Shown here: positions 25,765 through 34,697 of the stretch, in pieces | Layout of the letters: the number at the start of each line of letters is the position of its first letter | Position numbering within the stretch: position 1 is the stretch's first letter | NCBI GenBank assembly: GCA_023398955.1 | Contig: JAEWRL010000177.1 | Coordinates: 1-64,000, forward strand | Origin: Pseudomonadota bacterium | GTDB taxonomy: Bacteria; Myxococcota_A; Polyangia; Polyangiales; Polyangiaceae | Direction: 5' to 3' | DNA length: 64,000 nucleotides | The notes under the pieces: generated by a model | Databases searched by the model: none | The model's input: the letters and a program-made list of their open reading frames with translations, nothing else | What the model was told of the DNA's origin: nothing | Translations under genes and position numbers: made by a program

Positions 25765-26973
25765 TCATCCGCTGGGTGGCCTCATGCTCACATGGCGAGT
25801 CAGAGCACGCACCTTTCTGGTTCGCTCCCTATGCGAAGCCCACCAAGCGCCTGCCGCCGCGACAAAGATGGCCAGCGGGGAAATGGAGAGGAGCATCGTG
25901 AACACTGCGCGATCTGCTGTCGACACGAGAGCGGCCGCGGTAGCCGACGTGAGAACGGCAGCCAGGACGGGCTCCAGAATTGCCTTGGAGCCGCCAGCGC
26001 GCGTCTGCACGTAGCCCGCGACGAGGTAGCTTCCAACGACGGCTGCGCCCAGAAGCAGGATTGGAGCGCTCGCATAGAGGTTTCGTTCGTCGGCGCTGGC
26101 GAGATCAATGCCGAAGCGATTGGAGAGGTAGACCGCCAGGCAAAGGGAACAGAGAGCCGCCCCCGTGTAAACCAGACACCCAATTGCTACCCACACCGGT
26201 CGGACGCGGTAGCGACCGTAACCGAGCGCCTCGCGAAGCTCCTCCAGAGTAGGAGGATCGGGTAGGTGTGCCAGGAGGAGAGCGAGGCGATCTGATGAGA
26301 TAGACGGGGCGTGCTCCGTCTGATGGCGCGAAACCCCGCTGGCCCCGAGAATGCCCATCGCGAGCGCCAAGGGGATCAGCACGAGCAAGCCGCCTGGGCC
26401 GCGCTCGAAGAGGATGTATTCCCAGAGGGCGTGGATGGCGATGGAGCTGACGAGCGCCACGGCGATCCAACGTTTCTTGTTGCGGCCTGCCCCCAGTGCA
26501 AGTCCCCAGAGTCCGGCAGCGAAGAGGTATCCAGTTGCTGCTAGGGCGGCTTGCGCGACGCTCACCCACGAAGGGGCGGCCCGACCGACGAGGTGCGCGA
26601 TGCGCACCGCAGCGAGTCCTCCTTGGACGACGACGGCGTATCCGAGCAAGCTCCCGCGATCCTCGGGATGACTACGACGGTAGACCATCAGGACGACGAG
26701 GAAGACTCCGAGCTCCTCAGCGGGAGCTCGAAGCAGCCATTCCGAGCCCGCCGCGACGCTCTCCGGGTAGGCGAAGGCGTGCGACCAGACCAGCGCCAAG
26801 CGGCGGAGGTAGTCGGCAAACAGTCCCACGGCAGCGCCGGCCGCCGTCATGGCCACTGCATGGGTGAGTGGCAATCGTCGGGCATTCGGTCGTAAGCGGT
26901 TGCGCCCGCCAATCGCGAGTGCGACTGGAACGAGTGCGAGAGCGACCGTCATTGCGACGTGGACGGCCATCAC
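25765..26973 (-). CDS. multipass membrane protein, possibly PrsW-related
   Basis: 402 aa with about ten hydrophobic segments. The first half shows RAPAEELGVFLVVLMVYRR, then GGLAAVRIAHLVG and SSIAIHALWEYILF. The EE pair followed by later His/Glu residues in membrane helices recalls the PrsW (M82) protease family, but the usual E-E-x2-K and H-x3-D motifs are not exact, so this is only a suggestion. Residues 230-270 form a soluble loop, and a second group of four helices follows. No partner gene is adjacent. Confidence 0.65.
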   Translation of the reverse strand: MMAVHVAMTVALALVPVALAIGGRNRLRPNARRLPLTHAVAMTAAGAAVGLFADYLRRLALVWSHAFAYPESVAAGSEWLLRAPAEELGVFLVVLMVYRRSHPEDRGSLLGYAVVVQGGLAAVRIAHLVGRAAPSWVSVAQAALAATGYLFAAGLWGLALGAGRNKKRWIAVALVSSIAIHALWEYILFERGPGGLLVLIPLALAMGILGASGVSRHQTEHAPSISSDRLALLLAHLPDPPTLEELREALGYGRYRVRPVWVAIGCLVYTGAALCSLCLAVYLSNRFGIDLASADERNLYASAPILLLGAAVVGSYLVAGYVQTRAGGSKAILEPVLAAVLTSATAAALVSTADRAVFTMLLSISPLAIFVAAAGAWWASHRERTRKVRALTRHVSMRPPSG

Positions 26974-27131
26974 ACCGCGGTTGCCGAAGCCGAAGCGTTC
27001 ATCGCCGCAGGCTTATGCGGAGAGAGAGCGTCGCGCACTTCGACGGCAAAACGAGCTCCTGCGAGCTTCCTCCCTCCGTCGCGTGTGGTAAGGAGCCGCG
27101 CGAGAACCAACAGGGAGCCGCGGTGCCGCAT

Positions 27132-27983
27132 TTAGAAGTGTAGGCCCAAGACGGCGCTGATCGTGCCCGCTCCGCCGATGCTCTCTCCATCGGACTCATA
27201 GGCCGTCGCAGTGCTGTCAGGCATATCGGTCGGGATCTCGCCAAAGCGTGAGCGCGTCAAGAACAGCGCGTCCCCACTGGCATGCGCCCCTACGGAGAAA
27301 ACCGGCGAAAGATAGTAGTCGATCCCGAACCCAGCCCGCACGTTCCAACCGCTGATGTCGAGCTCATCGGCCCCGAGCCGGCCTTCGAAGGAGCCCATGG
27401 CCGCGTAGCCACCGCCTACCGTGAAATAGGGTTCCAACGCACCAAAGGGTAGCCGCAGGCCAGCCTCGAGATTCAAAGTCCAGAGATCCCAGGCCGAAAA
27501 GGTGCCAAGGCGGAAGCGACCTCCGAGGGTCAAGACGAGCAAGCGCACCCCCGCTCCCGCGCCTACCATCAAGCCCGACTGGGTCGTCTCGGTGACGGTG
27601 GAGTCGACAAGTTCATTCGCCTGGAACGTCTGCAGGCCAACGTACTCGTAGCCCACTTCCGCTGCGAGCCATACGAACTCGAGCCCTCGTCCCGAGTCTT
27701 CCCGGTCGGCGCGCGCCAGCTCGTGCTCCATCGCCGACTGCTCCGCGGCATAGGGATCACGTTGAAGCGGGTCCGGCGGAGCCAAGCCCCCCGACTCGAG
27801 GCCGAGTGGCGTTGCACCGTTCAAGGCCATAGTAGGTTGTGCAAGGCTGAAGCTCGCGAGCGCAAGCCCAAGCCCTACCCCTGCTGCGCCGCCCACGCGG
27901 ATCGACGCCCGCCGCGTTGCTGCCCGCTCCCGGTTACGCCGCCCTGTGCTGCTCGCGGAGTGGCGACAAGTCCGAAGATTCAT
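27132..27983 (-). CDS. predicted outer-membrane beta-barrel protein
   Basis: 283 aa. The N-terminus (1-54) is long and Arg-rich before a hydrophobic stretch, GVGLGLALASFSLAQPTMA, that looks like a signal peptide. After an acidic linker, residues 105-283 alternate hydrophobic and polar residues in strands: LMVGAGAGVRLLVLTLGGRFR, LNLEAGLRLPFGALEPYFTVGGGYAAMGSF, NVRAGFGIDYYLSPVFSVGAHA, ending with the aromatic-terminated AVLGLHF, as outer-membrane proteins end. About eight strands are likely (OmpW/OmpA-N-like size). Function unknown. Confidence 0.8.
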   Translation of the reverse strand: MNLRTCRHSASSTGRRNRERAATRRASIRVGGAAGVGLGLALASFSLAQPTMALNGATPLGLESGGLAPPDPLQRDPYAAEQSAMEHELARADREDSGRGLEFVWLAAEVGYEYVGLQTFQANELVDSTVTETTQSGLMVGAGAGVRLLVLTLGGRFRLGTFSAWDLWTLNLEAGLRLPFGALEPYFTVGGGYAAMGSFEGRLGADELDISGWNVRAGFGIDYYLSPVFSVGAHASGDALFLTRSRFGEIPTDMPDSTATAYESDGESIGGAGTISAVLGLHF

Positions 27984-28876
27984 CAGGCGGAGCGTAAATC
28001 ACCCCGCTGCCTTCGGCTACCCGGGACGGGATCGTGAGGGTAGGTGATCGCCACACAGTAGCCCCTTGGCGGCGCAGTCTCCGCTCCGTCAAGTTGGCTA
28101 CGCCGGATTAAGCAGCGCGTTCCCGCGCAGGTCGAAAATGGCCGGAGACGCGGGCTGCCAGCCCCCAGCTAGGCGCCGAGCACATGGCGGTCGTGGGCGG
28201 TGAGCTTGTCGCGCAATGCGTGGGCGAGCTCCGGCCGAACCAGCACGACTCGGTCGAGCCATGCTTCCAGGTCCCGGCGAGTCGAGTAGGCACGTGCCGA
28301 GTCGCGGCCGCGACTAGCCGGCGGGCCGAGAGTCGACACCACGACGTAGCGTGCTGGGAGTTGGGCAGAAGGGCCCGGGGAGCGCAGCGGGAAGGTCTCC
28401 AGGCTGCCAGCCATCAACCAAAAAACCCTGACCACCTGCGCCTCTTGATCATCTCGATCTTCCGGTTGCCATCGCCCCCTGCGGCAGGACGATGTTCTCG
28501 CCTCCGCGATGCAGGTTCCGCGGAAGGTCATCCGGAACGCCCCATATAGTTCGAACACGTGTCGATCCATCCGGTCTGCTCGCCCCTTCGGCAATCCGCG
28601 TCGCGCGGAGGGCCCACCTGCCCGTCAGGCACATAGCCAATCACGGCCCCGGTGTTCCGGACGTTTCGTCGCGATTTCTCGTGGATTCTCTCCGCGGCAG
28701 GGATGGCCGCGCGTTTCGGAGTCGGCAGTGACGGGCTGACCCGCCAGTGGACCTTCGCAGCGCGAGAGGAAACGGCAGTTTTGTGCTTGCACTCGGCGAG
28801 CGGCCTTGCCATCTCCGCGGGGCCTGGGAACAATGTCGCAGCGGACGTCCTCGAGCGTCGAACAGGTAGGGAATCC
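27984..28876. other. 893-bp stretch without a convincing gene
   Basis: The only candidate is a minus-strand frame, 28169-28594 (141 codons), whose last 80 residues (from an ATG at 28411) read like protein: RYVVVSTLGPPASRGRDSAR, then AWLDRVVLVRPELAHALRDK. It has no family match that I recognise and no clear ribosome site. It could be a small gene or a decayed fragment. Nothing else stands out. Confidence 0.35.
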
Positions 28877-29182
28877 ATGAAGCTCCTCAGCATTTCACTT
28901 CTCTTCGGCGCCCTCCTCGGTGCCGGCTGTACCCTGATCACCGACGTCGATCGGGACGACATTTCCGAATCCGAAGGCTCGGGTGGCTCTGGGACGGACG
29001 GCGAAGGAGGGGCCGCCGGCACGGAGGACGCCTCAGGAGGCGCGTCGGGAGACGTCGACGAAGGCGGCGGGGGTGGCGTCGCGGGTGTGTCCACGGCTGG
29101 GGCTGCCGGTTCGGACAGTGGCACCGCGGGAGCGGCCGGGTCTGATGCAGAGACCGCTGGGGCGGCGGGGGACGAGGGTTAA
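28877..29182 (+). CDS. small lipoprotein made only of a Gly/Ala/Ser linker
   Basis: 101 aa. MKLLSISLLFGALLGAGC is a textbook lipoprotein signal (Cys18). It is followed by TLITDVDRDD and then about 75 residues of Gly, Ala, Ser, Asp and Glu (for example GGSGTDGEGGAAGTEDASGG), with no folded domain before the stop. AGGTAGGGAATCC precedes the ATG. The same kind of linker precedes folded domains in the two lipoproteins near 58.2 and 60.1 kb, so this gene may be a truncated member whose domain has been lost. Confidence 0.75.
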   Translation: MKLLSISLLFGALLGAGCTLITDVDRDDISESEGSGGSGTDGEGGAAGTEDASGGASGDVDEGGGGGVAGVSTAGAAGSDSGTAGAAGSDAETAGAAGDEG

Positions 29183-29344
29183 CGCGGAGGGTTCGGTTCC
29201 ACCTGGCCAGCGCGGATCATGTCCACCGATCCTTTGCCGGGCGGGTGGTGGGTTGGTGCGCGTGGCCGAACTGGGTCTTGGGGAACGGGTAAGCGGCAAT
29301 CCGTGCTTGCAATCCGTTCGCCATGCCCCAATACGCTCGGCCGC

Positions 29345-30250
29345 ATGCTTGGAATCGATCTCACGGGGCGCCGCGCATTCGTTGCCGGAATCACCGACGG
29401 AAACGGCTTTGGATACGCGATAGCGAGGGCGCTCGTGGAGGCGGGCGCGTCTGTCTGTTTTGGCGTATGGCCACCTGCGCTGGGCGTCTACGAGCGGCTC
29501 GCCGCCTTGGGAAAACTTGATTCCGCTCGCAGGCTCGAGGATGGCAGCCTGTTTGAACCGGAGCGCGTGTATCCCCTGGACGCTGCCTACGACGGTCTCG
29601 ATGAGGTCCCGCTCACAGTACGAGAGGACCGCCGCTACCTGGATCGAGGCGATTTCACTATCGACGGTGTAGGTGCCCGCCTCGCTGCCGATTTCGGCGA
29701 CCGGCCGCTGGACATCCTGGTGCACTCACTCGCCAACTCTCCCGAGATCGGGAACGATCTCCTGGACACGTCGCGTGCTGGCTACCTTGCCGCGCTCAGC
29801 GTCAGCTCGTATTCACTCGTCTCGATGGTGAAGCGCTGGGGGCCGCTTTTTCGCCGAGGTGGTTCGGTACTCTCGTTGTCCTACATCGCCGGCGAAAGGG
29901 TGGTTGCGGGCTACGGGGGCGGGATGAGTGCTGCCAAAGCCGCACTCGAGAGCGACACACGAGTGCTTGCTTTCGAGGCAGGGCGCCGTTGGGGCCTAAG
30001 GGTCAACACGATCTCGGCAGGGCCCGTGGCGACCCGGGCAGCGAGTGCCACGGGCGTGATCGGCAGGTTAATCGAAGAGTACGAGCGCGTCACGCCTCGG
30101 AACGCACAATTGACGACCCACGAAGTGGCAGGTTGTGCCGCCTTCCTGGCGAGCCCGCTGGCTCACGCGGTCACGGGGGTCACGCTCTACGTCGACCACG
30201 GCTTCCACATCATGGCCTGGCCGGGGCCGGCGACCGCGGAGCTCGCTTAA
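29345..30250 (+). CDS. fabI: enoyl-[acyl-carrier-protein] reductase, plant/apicomplexan type
   Basis: 301 aa from the ATG at 29345 (MLGIDLTGRRAFVAGITDGNGFG). It is an SDR of the FabI class: NADH site GITDGNGFGYAIA, LVHSLANSPEI, then a Tyr and YGGGMSAAKAALES (Tyr/Lys catalytic set), and RVNTISAGPVATRAAS. The insertion between the first strands (YPLDAAYDGLDEVP to GDFTIDGVG, about residues 75-120) is typical of plant and apicomplexan ENRs rather than E. coli FabI. It reduces enoyl-ACP in the last step of fatty acid elongation. It stands about 80 nt before glgC. Confidence 0.88.
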   Translation: MLGIDLTGRRAFVAGITDGNGFGYAIARALVEAGASVCFGVWPPALGVYERLAALGKLDSARRLEDGSLFEPERVYPLDAAYDGLDEVPLTVREDRRYLDRGDFTIDGVGARLAADFGDRPLDILVHSLANSPEIGNDLLDTSRAGYLAALSVSSYSLVSMVKRWGPLFRRGGSVLSLSYIAGERVVAGYGGGMSAAKAALESDTRVLAFEAGRRWGLRVNTISAGPVATRAASATGVIGRLIEEYERVTPRNAQLTTHEVAGCAAFLASPLAHAVTGVTLYVDHGFHIMAWPGPATAELA

Positions 30251-30330
30251 CCGCGCGAGCTCCCGGTTCGCGCGAACCGCGTTTCCGCCCCCTTGCGGAA
30301 TCCGAACCGAGCCGGCAGCATCGGCCTCCT

Positions 30331-31578
30331 ATGGCAACGCGCCCGCACATCCTCGGAATGGTCCTCGCTGGCGGTGAAGGAAAGCGCCTCGCTCCCTTGA
30401 CACGCGACAGGGCCAAGCCGGCCGTACCTTTTGCATCCACCTATCGCCTCGTGGATTTCGCGCTGAGTAACCTGGTCAACGCTGGGTTGCGTCGGATAGC
30501 TGTCCTGACGCAATACAAGAGCCACAGCCTCGACCGCCACATCGCCCAGACCTGGCGGATGTCACCGCTGTTCAACCACTACGTCATGAGCGTTCCTGCG
30601 CAGATGCGCCTGGGCAAGCGCTGGTTCGAGGGCTCGGCAGATGCGATATACCAGAACCTGAACCTCATCATCGATGAACGGCCGGATTATATCGCAGTGT
30701 TCGGCGCCGATCACATCTATCGCATGGACGCATCACAGATGCTCGAGGCGCACATGCAGAGCGGAGCGGGGGTTACGGTCGCTGGAATCCGGGTGCCCAG
30801 GCAAGACGCTTTCCGATTCGGCGTTCTGGAGCCCGGAGCAAACAACAAGATCCGGGCATTCCGAGAGAAGCCGATAGAGGCACCAGGCCTCACCGACAGT
30901 CCGGGTGAGGTCTTCGCTTCCATGGGTAACTACGTTTTTACGACGAAGACTCTCGTGGACGCCGTGCATTCCGATGCAAGGAACATAGAGAGCGACCATG
31001 ACATGGGCGGGAACATCGTCACTATGCTCGTCGATTCCGGTGAGGCAGCCGTCTACGACTTCGCTGAGAACGTGGTTCCTGGTGCGACCGAGCGGGACAA
31101 AGGCTACTGGCGCGACGTTGGGACACTTGATAGCTACTTCGATTCACATATGGATCTTATTAGCGTTCACCCGGTATTCAATCTATATAACACGGAGTGG
31201 CCAATTCATACATACTATGGTTCCTTGCCTCCGGCGAAGTTCGTCTTCGATGAGGAGCATCGGCGCGGTACTGCCCTCGACTCCATCGTTGGCGCGGGCT
31301 CGATCGTGTCGGGAGGAGCCGTGCGGCGCTCGGTGCTCTCTCCCGGGGTCATCGTGCACAGCGGGGCGCTCGTGGAAGACTCGGTGCTGATGCACAACGT
31401 CGATGTCGGACGCGGTGCGGTGGTAAGGCGGGCCATCCTGGACAAGAATGTGAAGGTGCCGCCGGGCGCTCGCATCGGCGTTGATCCCGACGAGGACCGG
31501 GCCAGGGGCTTCTGCGTCTCGGAGGGAGGGGTGGTCGTTGTTGGAAAGGGAGATGTCATCCCTCTGGAGCGGACGTAG
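30331..31578 (+). CDS. glgC: glucose-1-phosphate adenylyltransferase
   Basis: 415 aa from the ATG at 30331 (MATRPHILGMVLAGGEGKRL). ADP-glucose pyrophosphorylase: nucleotide loop GGEGKRLAPLT, PAVPFASTYRLVDFALSN, GSADAIYQNL, FGADHIYRMD, FGVLEP, the sugar site REKP, and a left-handed beta-helix C-terminus (SVLSPGVIVHSGALVEDSVLM). It makes ADP-glucose for glycogen or maltose-1-phosphate. It is followed after only 3 nt by the GlgM-like glycosyltransferase. A short stretch near 31138-31210 is visibly AT-rich compared with the rest of the gene, although the protein there is normal for the family. Confidence 0.95.
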   Translation: MATRPHILGMVLAGGEGKRLAPLTRDRAKPAVPFASTYRLVDFALSNLVNAGLRRIAVLTQYKSHSLDRHIAQTWRMSPLFNHYVMSVPAQMRLGKRWFEGSADAIYQNLNLIIDERPDYIAVFGADHIYRMDASQMLEAHMQSGAGVTVAGIRVPRQDAFRFGVLEPGANNKIRAFREKPIEAPGLTDSPGEVFASMGNYVFTTKTLVDAVHSDARNIESDHDMGGNIVTMLVDSGEAAVYDFAENVVPGATERDKGYWRDVGTLDSYFDSHMDLISVHPVFNLYNTEWPIHTYYGSLPPAKFVFDEEHRRGTALDSIVGAGSIVSGGAVRRSVLSPGVIVHSGALVEDSVLMHNVDVGRGAVVRRAILDKNVKVPPGARIGVDPDEDRARGFCVSEGGVVVVGKGDVIPLERT

Positions 31579-31581
31579 GCG

Positions 31582-32790
31582 ATGGCAAATCCGCTCACCG
31601 TCGCGCTCTTGTCTCGTGAGTATCCGCCGGAGGTGTACGGCGGGGCTGGGGTACACCTCGCGTATCTCGCGCGAGAGCTGGCCGAGCTCGTCGACCTTCG
31701 AGTTCATGCCTTTGGTAACCCTCGCACGGCGCCCGAAGTGGCCGCGTCCTACAGTCCTTGGGAAGCGCTGGGAGGAAGTGAGCCCGAGCTCGACGCACTC
31801 CGCACCCTGAGCGTGAACCTCCTCATGTCCGCGAACCTGCGGGACGTCAGCCTAGTGCACTCGCATACATGGTACGCCAACATGGGGGGGCACCTCGCCA
31901 AGCTGCTCTATGACGTACCCCACGTGGTGACGTCTCATAGCCTCGAGCCCCTGCGTCCCTGGAAGCGCGAGCAGCTGGCAGGTGGTTACAGTGTCTCCAG
32001 CTTCTGCGAACGAACGGCCATTGAGGCCGCGGACGCTGTGATCGCTGTCTCCGCAGGGATGAAGCGCGACATCCTGAGCTGCTACTCAGCCGTCGATCCG
32101 CACAGAGTCTTCGTCGTGCACAATGGGATCGATCCTGGCGAGTATCGGCCTGTTGCCGACACGGGCGTGCTGACGCGCTTGGGAATCGACCCGCAGCGTC
32201 CCTATGTTGTCTTCGTCGGCCGTGTGACACGCCAGAAGGGCATCGTTCACTTGCTCGAGGCCGCGCGCGAGCTGAAGCCCGAAGCACAGCTCGTGCTTTG
32301 CGCCGGGGCACCCGACACGCCGGAGCTTGGTCTCGAGGTCAAGCGTCTCGTCGAGGAGCTCCGCGCCCGGCGTTCGGGCGTGTTCTGGATCGAACAGATG
32401 ATGCCTCAGGAGGAGCTGGTCCAGATCCACAGCCACGCGCGCGCATTCGTCTGCCCTTCAGTGTACGAGCCGTTCGGAATCGTGAACCTGGAAGCCATGT
32501 CGTGCGAAGCGCCGGTGGTGGCATCGGCTGTCGGCGGCATCCCCGAGGTCGTCGTCGATGGAGAGACGGGCTTCTTGGTGAACTACGAGTCGGACGGCAG
32601 CCCCGCCGGGACTCCCCTCGACCCCGCCGAGTTTGCACACTCCCTCGCCGAGCGCATCAACGTCTTGGTCGACGACGAGGCCTTGGCGACACGCATGGGC
32701 AAAGCGGGTCGCGCGCGGGTCCTCGACGAGTTCTCGTGGACGAAGATCGCCAAGCACACGAGAGATGTCTACGAGAGGATCACGCGTTGA
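31582..32790 (+). CDS. glgM: GT4 glycosyltransferase, GlgM-like (maltose-1-phosphate/glycogen synthase)
   Basis: 402 aa. Strong resemblance to the actinobacterial Rv1212c/GlgM family: LLSREYPPEVYGGAGVHLAYLA, SLVHSHTWYANMGGHLAKL, TSHSLEPLRPWKREQL, GGYSVSSFCERTAIEAADAV, FVGRVTRQKGIVHLLEAA, VLCAGAPDTPE, and the donor-site E-x7-E in CPSVYEPFGIVNLEAM. In mycobacteria this enzyme joins ADP-glucose to glucose-1-phosphate to give maltose-1-phosphate, the GlgE substrate. glgC immediately upstream supplies ADP-glucose. No glgE, treS or glgB is in the window, so the exact product here is inferred. Confidence 0.88.
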   Translation: MANPLTVALLSREYPPEVYGGAGVHLAYLARELAELVDLRVHAFGNPRTAPEVAASYSPWEALGGSEPELDALRTLSVNLLMSANLRDVSLVHSHTWYANMGGHLAKLLYDVPHVVTSHSLEPLRPWKREQLAGGYSVSSFCERTAIEAADAVIAVSAGMKRDILSCYSAVDPHRVFVVHNGIDPGEYRPVADTGVLTRLGIDPQRPYVVFVGRVTRQKGIVHLLEAARELKPEAQLVLCAGAPDTPELGLEVKRLVEELRARRSGVFWIEQMMPQEELVQIHSHARAFVCPSVYEPFGIVNLEAMSCEAPVVASAVGGIPEVVVDGETGFLVNYESDGSPAGTPLDPAEFAHSLAERINVLVDDEALATRMGKAGRARVLDEFSWTKIAKHTRDVYERITR

Positions 32791-32796
32791 CAGAAC

Positions 32797-33447
32797 TCAT
32801 GATTGGGACGCGGCCGGGCTTGTTCTCAGGAGGTGCACGACCCTTCGCGGTGCCTGAGTCAGCGGAAGAGCATAGCTGATATCGGCCGCGACACTCCAGC
32901 CCTGGGCAGCTGGTTCCTGGCTACCAGACGGGAACACCCATGCACTGGATTGGGCAAGTCGTGCCCCTTCGTTCTCCAGCGAGTCGGGAGATCCGCTGTG
33001 GATCGCCCCCTCCCAAGCTCGCGACTGCAGGCGCTCGACTGGAATGAGCAATGCTTCCGTGCGGCCCGGTGATAAGGCCGAGCCGAGTGTCCTCAAGAAC
33101 GCCACCCTGTGCGAGCGAGAATCTACGAGGGTCACCCGAACCTCCGGGACGAGAAGCGCGAGGCTCAAGCCCCGTGCTCCGCCACCCGCTTCGAGCTCCA
33201 CCCAGGTGCGCAGCGAGGGCGGCCTGTGTTTGGCCAGCATCGAGGCGTGAGCGACGTACTCATCCACCAGCTCCTCAGGCTCACGCGCGTCGGTGAGACC
33301 CGCCCTGTTCGTCCAAAAGGCGACGTGATCCAACAGCTCGCTGAAGTCGCTGAGCACTCGGGGCGTTGCCAGTTCGGAAGCAGCCATCGTCTCGAAGGCG
33401 CGCTGGAGAAGCGGTCTCCACTTCTCTGCGAGTCGGTTGAGTGCCAT
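32797..33447 (-). CDS. RsmG-like 16S rRNA methyltransferase, divergent
   Basis: 216 aa. The N-terminus has LLDHVAFWTNRAGLTDAREP (family: W-N-x-x-x-N-L-T) and the SAM core reads WVELEAGGGARGLSLALLVP, then VTLVDSRSHRVAFLRTL and PVERLQ. These line up with RsmG (GidB), which methylates G527. The usual D-x-G-S-G-A-G-F-P-G loop is altered to E-L-E-A-G-G-G-A-R-G, and the C-terminal domain is short and atypical, so this may be a paralogue with another target rather than the housekeeping enzyme. It converges on glgM with a 6-nt gap. Confidence 0.7.
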   Translation of the reverse strand: MALNRLAEKWRPLLQRAFETMAASELATPRVLSDFSELLDHVAFWTNRAGLTDAREPEELVDEYVAHASMLAKHRPPSLRTWVELEAGGGARGLSLALLVPEVRVTLVDSRSHRVAFLRTLGSALSPGRTEALLIPVERLQSRAWEGAIHSGSPDSLENEGARLAQSSAWVFPSGSQEPAAQGWSVAADISYALPLTQAPRRVVHLLRTSPAASQS

Positions 33448-33543
33448 CGTCGAGCTGTCTAGCCTGTCGAGCGCCTCCGTGCAGCGGCGATTCTTGCTAG
33501 GTCGTCTGGTCGGATCGGGTGATCGTTCCCATTCGGGCAGGAA

Positions 33544-34623
33544 ATGGCTATGACGCTTGGCTTGATGACCTTGCCAGAAAGCTCCCGTGCAGCGCTGGCG
33601 TCCTTGGTCCTGGAGCTAACCGGGCGCGAGTTGGAATCCGTGGAAGCGATGCCCGGGGGCGCGTCGACGCGCAGCTATTTCCGGATAAACCGTGGCGGTC
33701 GCACTTGGGCCGTCGCGATGTATGTCCCCGACGCGAGTCAGTCGGACGAGATCGCCAAGGGCGAAGGGAGCCGCGGAATGTGGCCCTTCGTTGAGGTGCA
33801 CCGTCTCCTGGACACCGCCGGTATTGCGGTCCCACGAATACTCGGCGAGGCGCGCGAAGCCGGATTGCTCCTGCTGGAGGACTTGGGTGACGCCACTCTG
33901 GCCAACTATCTACATCTTCGCAGCACGGAGCGAGAGCAGCTCTATACACAAGCAGTGCGGGATCTCGCGAGGGCTCAGCTGGTGCTGCGAGCTCGTCTGG
34001 CGGGGACCATCGTCGGCCGGCGGCGCTTCGACTACGACCTGCTGCGATGGGAGGTGCAGCATTTTCGAGAATGGGCGCTGGAATCGCGAGGGCACTCGCT
34101 TGGCGCCGTCGAGTTAGAGGAGTTCGAAACCGCGGCTGACTACCTTGCGCATACGATCAGCGCCTTGCCTTACGGATTCGTTCACCGGGACTACCAGAGC
34201 CGGAACCTCATGGTTCGAGAGCTTCCGGGCGGAAGCCGGGAACTGGTATGGATTGACTTTCAGGATGCGTTGCTCGGGCCGCGCACCTACGATCTGGTAG
34301 CCCTGCTCGGCGATAGCTATCAAGCATTCACCCCCGAGTTCGTCGACCGCCGGCTCGAGGAGTACGCAGAGATTAGCGGCATCCCGGCCGACGACCGCTC
34401 GGGTCTGCGGACAGAGTTTCTCATGGTCATGGTGCAGCGCAAGCTGAAGGATGCCGGGCGCTTCGTCTATCTGGATCGCGTGAAGGGCAAGTCCGGCTTC
34501 CTGCCCTTCGTCGAATCTACCATCGAGAAGGCGTTGATGGCCCTCGAGCGTCTACCCGCGGTCCCCGAGCTCGGTCCCCTCGAGCCACTCCTGCGACGTG
34601 CCTTGCACCAGCCGCACCGTTGA
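33544..34623 (+). CDS. AmgK-like amino-sugar kinase (aminoglycoside phosphotransferase family)
   Basis: 359 aa. Kinase-like fold: PGGASTRSYFRI near the N-terminus, the Brenner-type loop FVHRDYQSRNLMV (about 212) and the metal site WIDFQDALLGPRTYDLVALL (about 237). The wording HRDYxxRNLM and DFQDAxxGPxTYDL is that of AmgK and related cell-wall sugar kinases (N-acetylmuramate/N-acetylglucosamine 1-kinases) rather than of antibiotic-resistance enzymes. The usual partner nucleotidyltransferase MurU is not adjacent. A start at ATG 33550 is equally possible. Confidence 0.82.
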   Translation: MAMTLGLMTLPESSRAALASLVLELTGRELESVEAMPGGASTRSYFRINRGGRTWAVAMYVPDASQSDEIAKGEGSRGMWPFVEVHRLLDTAGIAVPRILGEAREAGLLLLEDLGDATLANYLHLRSTEREQLYTQAVRDLARAQLVLRARLAGTIVGRRRFDYDLLRWEVQHFREWALESRGHSLGAVELEEFETAADYLAHTISALPYGFVHRDYQSRNLMVRELPGGSRELVWIDFQDALLGPRTYDLVALLGDSYQAFTPEFVDRRLEEYAEISGIPADDRSGLRTEFLMVMVQRKLKDAGRFVYLDRVKGKSGFLPFVESTIEKALMALERLPAVPELGPLEPLLRRALHQPHR

Positions 34624-34697
34624 GTGCACGCGCCCGTCGCGGCGCTCGGGTCGGCGACGGCCGCTTCTCGGAGCCGCCGCCATCCGGCGTGCGTCGC

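Noticed and set aside
33544..34623. Antibiotic-resistance aminoglycoside phosphotransferase
   Set aside because: The motifs HRDYxxRNLM and DFQDAxxGPxTYDL fit AmgK-type sugar kinases better than resistance enzymes.
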